Shown in pieces: positions 8,541-15,662 of a DNA stretch of 16,885 nucleotides. A program made the position numbers and the translations under genes. Origin of the DNA: Deltaproteobacteria bacterium (GTDB lineage Bacteria > Desulfobacterota > DSM-4660 > Desulfatiglandales > B25-G16); the NCBI GenBank assembly GCA_020355145.1, contig CP070660.1:881468-898352 (forward strand). Direction: 5' to 3'. Within the stretch, counting starts at the first letter, position 1. Each line of letters begins with the position of its first letter. Below the pieces are notes generated by a model that saw only the letters and a list, made by a program, of their open reading frames with translations, did no database searches and was not told the DNA's origin.

Positions 8541-8653
8541 CTTTTCACGGCCCTCCCTTATTCCAATGCCTTGATTCAATAAATTCCTACTACATTTAAA
8601 AATCGGCAGCAAGTTGAATTTTTTCTCCTGTTTCGGCACAAAATCTCTGGTTA

Positions 8654-8682
8654 TTGACCCAGGACTATTTTTCCCTTATACT
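8654..8682 (+). promoter_or_regulatory. Sigma-70-type promoter for the phosphatase gene
   Basis: TTGACC at 8654-8659 and TATACT at 8677-8682 are separated by exactly 17 bases, close to consensus. Transcription would begin near 8689. A small inverted repeat, GGGAGG (8686-8691) with CCTCCC (8700-8705), falls at the predicted start and could be an operator or a leader hairpin. It sits in the divergent region between radC and the phosphatase. Confidence 0.6.
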
Positions 8683-8756
8683 CTGGGGAGGGGAAACTAC
8701 CTCCCTGTCATTCACAAACCTTAAGCACTGGGAATGAGGTGGGGACTAAGACCGCC

Positions 8757-9407
8757 ATGACCTACAAGGCCATACTTTTTGACCTCGACGGGACACTCCT
8801 TGACACACTGGAAGACCTGGGTAACTCCGTGAACCGTGTTCTGGCGGCAAGGGGTTTCCCCACACATACTCTGAATGAATACCGCTATTTCGTAGGCGAT
8901 GGGACAGCTATGCTTATTAGCCGTGCGCTACCGCAAGGGAAAAGAAATGATGTAAACATCCGCACCTGCCTTAAGGAGTTCAGTGAGGATTACGGTTGGA
9001 GCTGGAATGTGAAGACAAGGCCTTACGAGGGCATTCCCGAAATGCTGGACGCACTGACTGAGCGCGGGCTTAAGATAGCGGTCCTGTCCAACAAGCAGCA
9101 CGAGTTCACAAAACGATGCGTGGCCGATCTCCTGCCAAACTGGACCTTCGGCGTGGTCCTCGGCCAGCGCGATGCGGTCAATAGAAAACCAGATCCAGCA
9201 GGTGCGGTGGAAGTAGCTGAGCGCCTGCACATCCCTCCAGCAGAGTTCCTCTACCTCGGCGACAGCGCCATCGACATGAGGACTGCCATCGCTGCGGGCA
9301 TGTTCCCGGTTGGAGTGCTCTGGGGTTTCCGCTCAGCAGAGGAGTTGAAAGAGGGCGGCGCTCAGGCGCTGATCGAGCGTCCGTTGGAGATCTTGAATCT
9401 CCTTTGA
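8757..9407 (+). CDS. gph: HAD-superfamily hydrolase, phosphoglycolate phosphatase type
   Basis: Phosphate monoester hydrolysis, probably of 2-phosphoglycolate; cytoplasmic, magnesium-dependent. It has 216 residues from ATG 8757. HAD motif I is FDLDGTLLDT (Asp9 nucleophile, Asp11 acid/base), motif II VLSN, motif III Lys in RKPDP, motif IV YLGDSAIDM. The helical C1 cap lies between motifs I and II. The C-terminal GVLWGFRSAEEL is common in Gph proteins. A GTG at 8739 in frame would add six residues; ATG 8757 fits the family N-terminus, but GAGGTGGGG lies near both, so the start is not certain. Its arginines are mostly CGN (CGC, CGT), unlike the AGG/AGA-rich helicase next door. Pyrophosphatase PpaX or another HAD substrate is the alternative. 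Confidence 0.85.
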   Translation: MTYKAILFDLDGTLLDTLEDLGNSVNRVLAARGFPTHTLNEYRYFVGDGTAMLISRALPQGKRNDVNIRTCLKEFSEDYGWSWNVKTRPYEGIPEMLDALTERGLKIAVLSNKQHEFTKRCVADLLPNWTFGVVLGQRDAVNRKPDPAGAVEVAERLHIPPAEFLYLGDSAIDMRTAIAAGMFPVGVLWGFRSAEELKEGGAQALIERPLEILNLL

Positions 9408-9555
9408 GTTAATCTGCCCCTATCTTCGTACCCTTCATCAAATAATACTGCTATCCGTATCTTCTACCTAATAATCCGATCTTGACTTTCAAGGAATTTT
9501 TGATTTTATTGATAAGGATTGCGCTATAAACAAAATCTTTAAAGGAGGTATCGTC

Positions 9556-10605
9556 ATGCAAGAAGATTTTCACTTTTACGCAATATACGTTCTTTGCAGG
9601 TGCAATGGGATGTCGCCGGAAAACTCTAAAAAGGTTGCTTACGCATCACAGCACACGGATGATGCCAAGTACGAACATGCCCTAAATTTTGAAAACGGCG
9701 GACGGGTTCAACAAGTCCTATCTGCCCATAAGTTCATTCATCCTGAGGTCTTCTCCCTGGATTCCCAATATAAGATCTACGTGCCCTTCCATTTCGTCCC
9801 TGGAAATCAAGGTGATAGATTCCAGGAGCGCATGGTATGCAGAGAAAATAGTGAAATAGCCCAGCAAATGATTAGGGCGGCCGCGAACCTCAAGGGCAAG
9901 CCTTATCAACTACACAGATTGGGAATAGCCTTACACGTTTATGCAGACACGTGGTCGCATCAAGATTTCTCAGGACTTCAAACCGAATTAAATAATGTGG
10001 AGGAAATCAATGTTATTAACGAAGACAAGGTAGGCATTGCGAAAATCTTTACCAGTTTTTTCCGAGACATCACCGAGTCATTAATACCTCAGATAGGCCA
10101 TGCTGAGACTGCTACGCTTCCGGATGAGCCTTACCGTGAATGGACCTTCCACCATGTATACCAGAAAAGGTCTATGCACAGGAAAAATTGGTTGATCTGC
10201 CAGGATGCATGCAGGGCTATATACAAAGAGATAAAGGGTTTTCTTACCAAAGGCCCTGAATACAGGACTGAAAAACCTATCCCTTGGGGCGAGATTAAAG
10301 GCAGCGTGACAAACCTATTCAAAAAAAAGGGTGACCTTGAAGAGAGGTGTCGTAACTGGGCAGAAAAAATTAACGTTTCCGGTTTTGGCTTCCCCTGTCA
10401 ACCTGCTGAGAAAGACCTTTCATACGATGACAGGGAATGGTTCAGAAAGGCACTTGAAGTCAAAAAGGTGGATAGAGAGGAAAGATATGATAGAAAGGAG
10501 AACTTTCATCTGAGCGACTGGAAGCATTTCCATGATGCCGCTTCCAGCCACAAATTCTTTGTCCTGCAAGAATCCCTTTCTCCTCAAGGGATCATCTGCG
10601 GCTAG
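9556..10605 (+). CDS. DUF6765 family protein
   Basis: A 349-residue protein I recognise as DUF6765-like; function unknown. Conserved-looking metal-ligand candidates are His6 (EDFHFY), SQHTDD (32-37 with His33, Asp35, Asp36), His79 in PFHFVPG, His120 in YQLHRLGIA, and the HVYADTWSHQDF block (His127, Asp131, His135, Asp137). A later IGHAE plus PDEPYREW pair also belongs to the family pattern. The HxxxDxxxH arrangement recalls zinc-dependent phospholipase C-like alpha-helical proteins, which is inference only. No signal peptide or membrane segment is seen. The ribosome site AAAGGAGGT at 9541-9549 lies 6 bases before ATG and is near-perfect. It appears to be a single-gene unit; a weak TTGATT/TATAAA pair about 40-60 bases upstream of the ATG may be its promoter. 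Confidence 0.8.
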   Translation: MQEDFHFYAIYVLCRCNGMSPENSKKVAYASQHTDDAKYEHALNFENGGRVQQVLSAHKFIHPEVFSLDSQYKIYVPFHFVPGNQGDRFQERMVCRENSEIAQQMIRAAANLKGKPYQLHRLGIALHVYADTWSHQDFSGLQTELNNVEEINVINEDKVGIAKIFTSFFRDITESLIPQIGHAETATLPDEPYREWTFHHVYQKRSMHRKNWLICQDACRAIYKEIKGFLTKGPEYRTEKPIPWGEIKGSVTNLFKKKGDLEERCRNWAEKINVSGFGFPCQPAEKDLSYDDREWFRKALEVKKVDREERYDRKENFHLSDWKHFHDAASSHKFFVLQESLSPQGIICG

Positions 10606-10777
10606 AGGGGAAAGCCTAAATTTTGTCTTGCAGTGAAGACTGCATATAGGCAGTATAATTTGAGGAAGGGCCTGCCACCTGGATCGGCGATACCCTGAAA
10701 AGGACCATAAAAATGGGAGCTGAACTCGGCCTCCTGGGCATTTTCCACACTGGGAAAACGGATATAGTTGAATATAT

Positions 10778-10792
10778 CGCACCTTCGGTGCG
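10778..10792. repeat. Small GC-rich hairpin
   Basis: CGCACC and GGTGCG form a perfect 6-base stem with a TTC loop. It directly follows a weaker GATATA/TATATC stem. Without a T run it is not a standard terminator on either strand. Confidence 0.5.
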
Positions 10793-10811
10793 GACCTGAT
10801 CCTGGATGCTT

Positions 10812-10984
10812 GATACTGGATACTGGACGCATGGATCCAGACTGTATCTTTATCTCCTGGCCCAGACCTGGCTTTCAATAACTGAACTCTACAGCTTCAA
10901 CTTCCGAAGCAATACAGCTGCATTATTTTGTTCCCGGCAGGTCGCGCCAGGGCGGGCAGTATCATGAATCTAGTATCCAGTATC
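10812..10984. repeat. 13-base inverted repeat flanking a 147-base spacer
   Basis: GATACTGGATACT at 10812-10824 is exactly complementary to AGTATCCAGTATC at 10972-10984. Around the left copy the words CTGGAT and GGATAC recur several times between 10802 and 10830. The pattern suggests a decayed mobile element or interspersed repeat; the spacer has no coding capacity. Confidence 0.55.
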
Positions 10985-11236
10985 CTTCGGCTGACGAACA
11001 AATCGTATCATATTGAAATCATTAGGGAAAAAAGGGAATTCCTATACTATCAAGTTTATCATTGCCGATATCTCCTGCAAAGACTTCCCATCTCTTACCT
11101 CCTTTGCCCTCAATCTTTTTTGCAAATGCCATCATTTAATGGTAAATATCTATTAACGTTTCAATCTGTCTTTGCAGCGGATGCGGGACAGGATTTTGCC
11201 GCCCTGGCCGAAGAAATCTAGGAACCCTAAGACGAA

Positions 11237-12109
11237 ATGGAAGGATTTTTTTGGGACATTGATCCGACGATACTAGTCCTGGGGCCTTTGCAGATACGCT
11301 ATTATGGCCTCCTTCTCGCTTGTGTAGCGGTGATAGGATATTACTTCTGGCAGTGGCAGATGCGCAAGGCCGGCTATGATGATGCCGTGATTATCATCTT
11401 CCCATACTACATTGGGATTTTGGGGATACTAGGTGCGAGGCTGGGACATTGCATCTTCTACGAGCCGGCATACTATCTATCGAATCCGGTTTCGATCATC
11501 AAGATTTGGAGAGGTGGGCTATCCAGCCACGGGGCTGCCATAGGTATCCTCACTGCGATTTTTCTTTACTCACACATCAAGAAGATCCCCTGGCATGTCA
11601 TTTCAGACAGCAATGTCTTTGTCACTGCCCTTATAGCGACTTTGGTGCGCATTGGCAACTTCATGAACAGTGAGATCGTGGGGCGCATCACAGATCTGCC
11701 TTGGTGCGTGCACTTCGTGCGCTTTTGGGATGAAGGCAGGTATTGCCGCCATCCAAGCCAGCTCTACGAGGCCTTCTTCGGCCTGGCTATACTTGTCGCA
11801 CTGATTCTGCTGGACCGCAAACTCGGCAGGAAGCGGCCGCCAGCACTCTTAAGCGGTGTTTTCCTGGTGTCCTACTTCTTCTGCCGGTTTCTTGTGGAAT
11901 TCGTGAAGGAATATCAGGTCCTGCCCCCTGACTCACCATTTACCATGGGGCAGTATCTCAGCATTCCCTTTTTCCTAACCGGCGTGTATTTGCTGGTTTA
12001 TGCCTGGAAGCACCGCCACACCAGACAGCCAGCCCCTTCAGAGAAAAGGGTGCCTGCACTGAAGACTGCCCTTAAGCGAGAAAAAGGCAAAAAAAAGAGG
12101 AGAAGGTAA
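11237..12109 (+). CDS. lgt: Prolipoprotein diacylglyceryl transferase
   Basis: Inner-membrane enzyme that transfers diacylglycerol from phosphatidylglycerol to the lipobox cysteine of prolipoproteins, the first step of lipoprotein maturation. It has 290 residues with about seven hydrophobic segments. Family landmarks: YYGLLLA (22-28), GGLSSHGAAIG with His98, the Lgt signature RIGNFMNSEIVG (138-149) with Arg138, Asn141, Asn144 and Glu146, HPSQLYEA (172-179), and FCRFLVEF with Arg217 and Glu221. The residue before the signature Arg is Val rather than the usual Gly. The C-terminal tail (about 260-290) is strongly basic, ending KKKRRR on the expected cytoplasmic side. The ribosome site is weak. 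The next gene, 58 bases downstream, encodes an exported TraB-family protein. Confidence 0.96.
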   Translation: MEGFFWDIDPTILVLGPLQIRYYGLLLACVAVIGYYFWQWQMRKAGYDDAVIIIFPYYIGILGILGARLGHCIFYEPAYYLSNPVSIIKIWRGGLSSHGAAIGILTAIFLYSHIKKIPWHVISDSNVFVTALIATLVRIGNFMNSEIVGRITDLPWCVHFVRFWDEGRYCRHPSQLYEAFFGLAILVALILLDRKLGRKRPPALLSGVFLVSYFFCRFLVEFVKEYQVLPPDSPFTMGQYLSIPFFLTGVYLLVYAWKHRHTRQPAPSEKRVPALKTALKREKGKKKRRR

Positions 12110-12134
12110 TGGGTTATGGAGAGAAATTAGGGTT

Positions 12135-12154
12135 TAGTATATGGTTCTATACTA
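12135..12154. promoter_or_regulatory. Inverted repeat abutting a ribosome binding site
   Basis: TAGTATA and TATACTA form a perfect 7-base stem around TGGTTC. The stem ends one base before the AAAGGAG ribosome site (12156-12162) of the TraB-family gene. It could be an operator or an RNA hairpin influencing translation; both ideas are inference. Confidence 0.45.
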
Positions 12155-12167
12155 GAAAGGAGTCATC

Positions 12168-13094
12168 ATGGGTATAGATTCCAGGCTCAAGCGGAATAGG
12201 CCTCAATGGCTATCTATCTTAGTATTATTCGCCTACCTCTGTACATTTCTAAGTATAGCCTATGCACAAGAGGACCCTCAATTTAAGGGAAGGAACAACT
12301 TCCTTTGGTCCCTCGAGACGGGGAAAAATACCATCTATCTGCTGGGGTCCCTCCATATCCTAAAAAGCGACTCCTTCCCGTTAGGTAAGGAGATTGAAGA
12401 GGCGTACATAGATTGCAAGAAGATCGTATTGGAAACCGACCTGGACAGAATTAATGACCCGGATTTTCAGGCCAAGATGATAACCCTTGGCCTTTATCCA
12501 GATGGTCAAACACTGAAGCAGAATGTCTCTAAGAAGACCTATAGATTACTTGAGAAAAAAGTACTTGCAGCTGGTCTGTCGGTTGCCCAATTTGATCGTC
12601 TCAAGCCGTGGGTTTGTGCCTTAACACTGACTTTTATGGAGTTTCGAAGATTGGGATTTGATCCAAGCTATGGTATAGACACGTACTTTTTCAATAAGGC
12701 CAAAAAGGACGGAAAGGAGATAACCGTCTTGGAAACCCTTGATTATCAACTAGGACTTTTCACGAATATGGGTAAGGCTGAGCAAGAGTCGTTTCTGAGG
12801 CAGACACTAAAAGAGCTTGAGGTCATAGAGACAATGGCCTCTCAAATGGTGAAAGCATGGAAAACTGGTGATGTTGATAAGCTAAGCTCAATTATAAGGA
12901 TAAGCTTCAAGGAGCACCCTAATATCTATGACCGCTTTATTATCCAGAGAAACAAAAGATGGATATCACAGATTGAAGATCTGATGAGGCAAGATGAAAA
13001 TGTCCTCGTAATCGTCGGTGTCGGTCATCTGGTTGGAACTGGAAACATCCTGGCACTCCTGAACAAAAGAGGCTACAGGATAGAGCGGAGATAA
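12168..13094 (+). CDS. TraB/GumN-family exported protein
   Basis: A 308-residue member of the TraB/PrgY/GumN family, related to Tiki-type metalloproteases; substrate unknown. The N-terminus has a basic patch then a hydrophobic stretch (about 15-30) and AYA before Gln34, a likely signal peptidase I site, so the mature protein would be periplasmic or outside the membrane. The mature domain opens FLWSLETGKNTIYLLGSLH, with the first GxxH at 60-63. Glu89 lies in VLETDLD, and a second GxxH (GVGH 284-287) lies near the C-terminus; these are the expected metal-site elements. The start is firm: AAAGGAG lies 5 bases before ATG. The peptide deformylase gene follows after a 23-base gap, so the two are probably co-transcribed, perhaps with lgt as well. 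Confidence 0.87.
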   Translation: MGIDSRLKRNRPQWLSILVLFAYLCTFLSIAYAQEDPQFKGRNNFLWSLETGKNTIYLLGSLHILKSDSFPLGKEIEEAYIDCKKIVLETDLDRINDPDFQAKMITLGLYPDGQTLKQNVSKKTYRLLEKKVLAAGLSVAQFDRLKPWVCALTLTFMEFRRLGFDPSYGIDTYFFNKAKKDGKEITVLETLDYQLGLFTNMGKAEQESFLRQTLKELEVIETMASQMVKAWKTGDVDKLSSIIRISFKEHPNIYDRFIIQRNKRWISQIEDLMRQDENVLVIVGVGHLVGTGNILALLNKRGYRIERR

Positions 13095-13117
13095 TACGGG
13101 GCGAGGTGGGTGGCAAG

Positions 13118-13618
13118 ATGGCGGTACAAGAGATCCTCCTACTTGGAAATCCCAAATTATATGAAACATCACCTCCTGTTAAGAGAGAGGAGTTGGATTT
13201 TCTTCGCGAGGTGGTTCAGGACTTGCATGATACACTGATGGATTTCCGATCGAGATATGAGGCTGGTCGGGCCATTGCAGCGCCTCAAATTGAGGTAATG
13301 AAAAGGGTGATCTACATGCATATCGACAAGCCGGTTGTCTTTATCAATCCCAGAATTGACCAAAGGAGCCCGGAGATGATCCAGATCTGGGATGACTGCA
13401 TGAGCTTTCCCGATCTACTCGTAAAGGTTCAAAGACACAAAAATTGTAGAATAAAGTATAAGGACATTGAATGGAAGGAAAGGGCGATGATCTTAGAGGG
13501 TGATCTATCGGAGTTACTCCAACATGAATGCGATCATCTGGATGGTGTACTTGCAGTTTCACGAGCTGTTGACAAATATTGCTTTGCCCTCAAGAGTCAG
13601 AGGCGTTATCTTGCATAA
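13118..13618 (+). CDS. def: Peptide deformylase, variant motifs I and II
   Basis: Removes the formyl group from N-terminal formyl-methionine of new proteins; metal-dependent, cytoplasmic. It has 166 residues from ATG 13118, preceded by GAGGTGGG with 7 bases spacing; a GTG at 13106 is less likely. Motif III HECDH (136-140) is canonical, giving His136, Glu137 and His140. Motif II reads DDCMS (92-96) instead of EGCLS, keeping the metal-ligand Cys94 but losing the Gly. Motif I reads GRAIAAPQ (50-57) instead of GxGLAAxQ, keeping Gln57. All direct metal ligands are present, so activity is plausible, yet loop geometry may differ. It is not next to fmt, so it may be a second copy or a specialised deformylase-like enzyme. 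Confidence 0.85.
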   Translation: MAVQEILLLGNPKLYETSPPVKREELDFLREVVQDLHDTLMDFRSRYEAGRAIAAPQIEVMKRVIYMHIDKPVVFINPRIDQRSPEMIQIWDDCMSFPDLLVKVQRHKNCRIKYKDIEWKERAMILEGDLSELLQHECDHLDGVLAVSRAVDKYCFALKSQRRYLA

Positions 13619-13757
13619 AGGCATCAGATGGAATGATCCTATTACCTACAAAGTTTAGAGAGCTACCGTATATATAAGCCACCTTTTAAAAGCAACTGCA
13701 TAGTTCTTGGTAGAGATGTTTTCTATTAAAGTTGTTGAACCGGAAATGAGATGTATC

Positions 13758-13792
13758 GCTAATGAGGGCTTATATAGGATTCCTTCATTAGC
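13758..13792. promoter_or_regulatory. 11-base inverted repeat upstream of the amidohydrolase gene
   Basis: GCTAATGAGGG (13758-13768) pairs with CCTTCATTAGC (13782-13792) at 10 of 11 positions around CTTATATAGGATT. It lies 40 bases before the TTG start in a 213-base gap. The TATATA-rich centre and a weak TTGAAC at 13735-13740 suggest an operator over a promoter, but no good -35/-10 pair was found. Confidence 0.4.
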
Positions 13793-13831
13793 TGTTGTCT
13801 AAAAGATATTGAACCATAGTAGGAGGGGATA

Positions 13832-14638
13832 TTGAAGGTCAGCTTTATTCAGCTTGCACCTGTGTTGGGCGATGTCCAGGCTACAATTCGGCGAATCGAT
13901 AGGTTAATTCATCGCTGTGAAATTACAGACATCTTGGTATTACCGGAATTATGCAATTCCGGCTATAACTTTGATTCTTATGAACAGGCCTGGGAGACAT
14001 CAGAAGAGGTAGAAAGTAGTACCTTTGTCCGATACCTGAAATCCAAGTGCAGACAATTCAACCTATATATTGTGGCTGGATTTAATGAAAGAGACAATGG
14101 GCACTTGTATAACTCGGCCATACTTATTGGCCCTAAGGGTTATATCGGAAAATATCGTAAGCTCCATTTATTTATGAATGAAAGGGACTATTTTGAGCCA
14201 GGCAATGTGGGCCTACCGGTTTTCGATATAGGATTGTGCAAGATAGGCATGCTTGTCTGCTTTGATTGGATATTTCCAGAGGTATGGAGGATATTGGCCC
14301 TAAAAGGTGCGGAAATCATCTGTCATCCCTCAAACCTTATATTACCGGGATTTGCCCAGAAGGCAGTTCCAATACATGCGCTCATCAATCGTGTTTACAT
14401 CGTTACCGCAAATAGAATTGGAACTGAGGGGGATCTCTCATTTACAGGTCTTTCGACAATTGCAAATCCAAAGGGTGAGATACTCCTCCAGGCCTCCCAG
14501 GAGGAAGAAGAGGTTGGAATCAAGAGTATTGATATTACCATGGCAAGGGACAAAATGATTACACATAGAAACGATTTATTCGGCGATCGAAGACCAGGGG
14601 AATACGCGCTATTGACAGAGGATATCGTCAAGGACTGA
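13832..14638 (+). CDS. Carbon-nitrogen hydrolase (nitrilase superfamily amidase)
   Basis: Hydrolyses a non-peptide C-N bond (amide, carbamoyl or nitrile) through a Glu-Lys-Cys triad; cytoplasmic. It has 268 residues, normal for the superfamily. Glu39 lies in LVLPELCNSGY, Lys110 in YIGKYRKLHLF, and nucleophile Cys143 in LVCFDWIFPE. The GDRRPGEY region close to the C-terminus is also common in this group. The start is TTG at 13832 behind AGGAGGGG at 13821-13828; the N-terminus MKVSFIQLAP aligns with the family start. It is followed after only 6 bases by a PLP-dependent dehydratase gene, so both are almost certainly co-transcribed. Substrate is unknown; N-carbamoyl or omega-amide compounds are reasonable guesses. 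Confidence 0.92.
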   Translation: MKVSFIQLAPVLGDVQATIRRIDRLIHRCEITDILVLPELCNSGYNFDSYEQAWETSEEVESSTFVRYLKSKCRQFNLYIVAGFNERDNGHLYNSAILIGPKGYIGKYRKLHLFMNERDYFEPGNVGLPVFDIGLCKIGMLVCFDWIFPEVWRILALKGAEIICHPSNLILPGFAQKAVPIHALINRVYIVTANRIGTEGDLSFTGLSTIANPKGEILLQASQEEEEVGIKSIDITMARDKMITHRNDLFGDRRPGEYALLTEDIVKD

Positions 14639-14644
14639 CAGCAA

Positions 14645-15604
14645 ATGAATGAACCAACGATAAGGGAAATCAGAGAGGCATCTGAGCGAATCAGGCCCTT
14701 TGTTCATTGTACCCCTGTTCTCACATGTAGCACCCTTAATCGACTATGTAAGGCCGAGATATTCTTTAAGTGTGAGAACTTCCAGAAGGCAGGTGCCTTT
14801 AAAATCCGAGGGGCAACCAATGCGGTATTTGCCCTTGGGGAAAAAGAGGCCTCACAGGGAGTAGCCACTCACTCATCTGGGAATCATGCAGCTGCTCTAG
14901 CCCTTGCAGCCAGCTGGCGAGGCATTAAGGCATATGTAGTAATGCCGGGAAATGCCCCCCGTATCAAAAGGGATGCCGTGGCTAACTATGGGGCAGAGAT
15001 CACCTTCTGCAAGCCAACGCTCGAGGCTCGTGAGGAGGGTTTGGCCAGGATTCTGGATCTCACCGGTGCTACCTTTATCCACCCTTACAATGACTATCGA
15101 GTAATTTCAGGTCAGGGGACTGCCGCACTGGAACTCTGCAAGGAGATCCCGGACCTCGATATAATAATGACACCAGTGGGTGGGGGTGGTTTGCTGAGTG
15201 GAACCGCGATTGCCGTTTCCACAATATCACCTCAGACCCGCATTATCGCTGCAGAACCCGAAAGGGCCGATGATGCATATCGTTCCCTTCAAGCTGGCAG
15301 ACTTTTACCTGCAAATAATCCCAATACCATTGCTGACGGACTCCGCACATCCCTTGGCGACTTTACATTTCCCATTATAATGAGACATGTCAAGGATATC
15401 TTTACCGTCAGCGAAGAGGGGATAGTCAAGGCGATGCGATACATTTGGGAGAGAATGAAAATAATCGTAGAACCCTCAGCCGCAGTACCACTGGGTGCAT
15501 TATTGACCAAACGGCAAGAGTGCTCAGGAAAAAAACTTGGGATAATTCTTTCCGGGGGAAACGTAGACCTGGCAAATCTCCCCTGGATTAGCCACAGTGA
15601 ATGA
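14645..15604 (+). CDS. Threonine/serine dehydratase or serine racemase, PLP fold type II
   Basis: PLP enzyme that eliminates ammonia from a hydroxy amino acid (threonine, serine or 3-hydroxyaspartate) or racemises serine; cytoplasmic. It has 319 residues with no C-terminal ACT domain, so it is the catabolic, short form and not feedback-regulated IlvA. The Schiff-base lysine is Lys53 in KAGAFKIRGA. HSSGNHA (76-82) binds the carboxylate and holds the Ser that distinguishes racemase-like members, PVGGGGLLSG binds the phosphate, and LSGGNVDL closes the active site near the C-terminus. The ATG has a modest AAGGA site that overlaps the end of the amidase gene. Threonine ammonia-lyase, serine racemase and threo-3-hydroxyaspartate ammonia-lyase cannot be told apart by eye. 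Confidence 0.91.
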   Translation: MNEPTIREIREASERIRPFVHCTPVLTCSTLNRLCKAEIFFKCENFQKAGAFKIRGATNAVFALGEKEASQGVATHSSGNHAAALALAASWRGIKAYVVMPGNAPRIKRDAVANYGAEITFCKPTLEAREEGLARILDLTGATFIHPYNDYRVISGQGTAALELCKEIPDLDIIMTPVGGGGLLSGTAIAVSTISPQTRIIAAEPERADDAYRSLQAGRLLPANNPNTIADGLRTSLGDFTFPIIMRHVKDIFTVSEEGIVKAMRYIWERMKIIVEPSAAVPLGALLTKRQECSGKKLGIILSGGNVDLANLPWISHSE

Positions 15605-15615
15605 CATAATAAAGT

Positions 15616-15640
15616 CGTCATTGCGAGGAGCGAAGCGAAC
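15616..15640. repeat. Dispersed 'cattgcgaggagcgaagcga' repeat
   Basis: The segment contains CATTGCGAGGAGCGAAGCGA, a word I recognise as a core of intergenic repeats scattered through many unrelated bacterial genomes. Here only one partial copy is present. It lies between the dehydratase stop and the FAH-family start and occupies the place where a ribosome site would be expected. Confidence 0.65.
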
Positions 15641-15662
15641 TGATTTCCCGGTCTGATGCGAT

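Larger units (their letters stand above)
10606..11236 (+). other. 631-base gene-free region before lgt
   Basis: I find no convincing gene on either strand. The stretch holds several small hairpins: GCAGT-GAAG-ACTGC near 10631, GATATA with TATATC at 10761-10778, and CGCACC-TTC-GGTGCG at 10778-10792. It also has a cluster of TGGAT/GGATACTGG words with a 13-base inverted repeat at 10812-10984. None of the hairpins is followed by a T tract, so no factor-independent terminator is called. The last 200 bases are AT-richer and may hold the lgt promoter, which I cannot place. Confidence 0.6.

Noticed and set aside
8541..8639. GTG start for radC at 8639
   Set aside because: No ribosome site precedes it and the added 33 residues have no visible conservation; ATG 8540 is better supported.
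10627..10665. Hairpin-rich segment considered as a tRNA or tRNA remnant
   Set aside because: A single GCAGT/ACTGC stem is visible but no cloverleaf, TTC-loop or acceptor pairing could be built.
10778..10792. Factor-independent terminator for the DUF6765 gene
   Set aside because: The stem is good but no T tract follows on either strand, and it lies over 170 bases past the stop codon.
10420..10878. 152-codon open frame on the - strand
   Set aside because: It overlaps the 3' part of the DUF6765 gene, runs through hairpins and repeats, and its translation looks like non-coding sequence.
10928..11221. 97-codon open frame on the + strand before lgt
   Set aside because: No ribosome site, low-complexity translation and no recognisable domain. 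Its last residues (DAGQDFAALAEEI) vaguely recall a chemotaxis-receptor segment, but too short to call a remnant.
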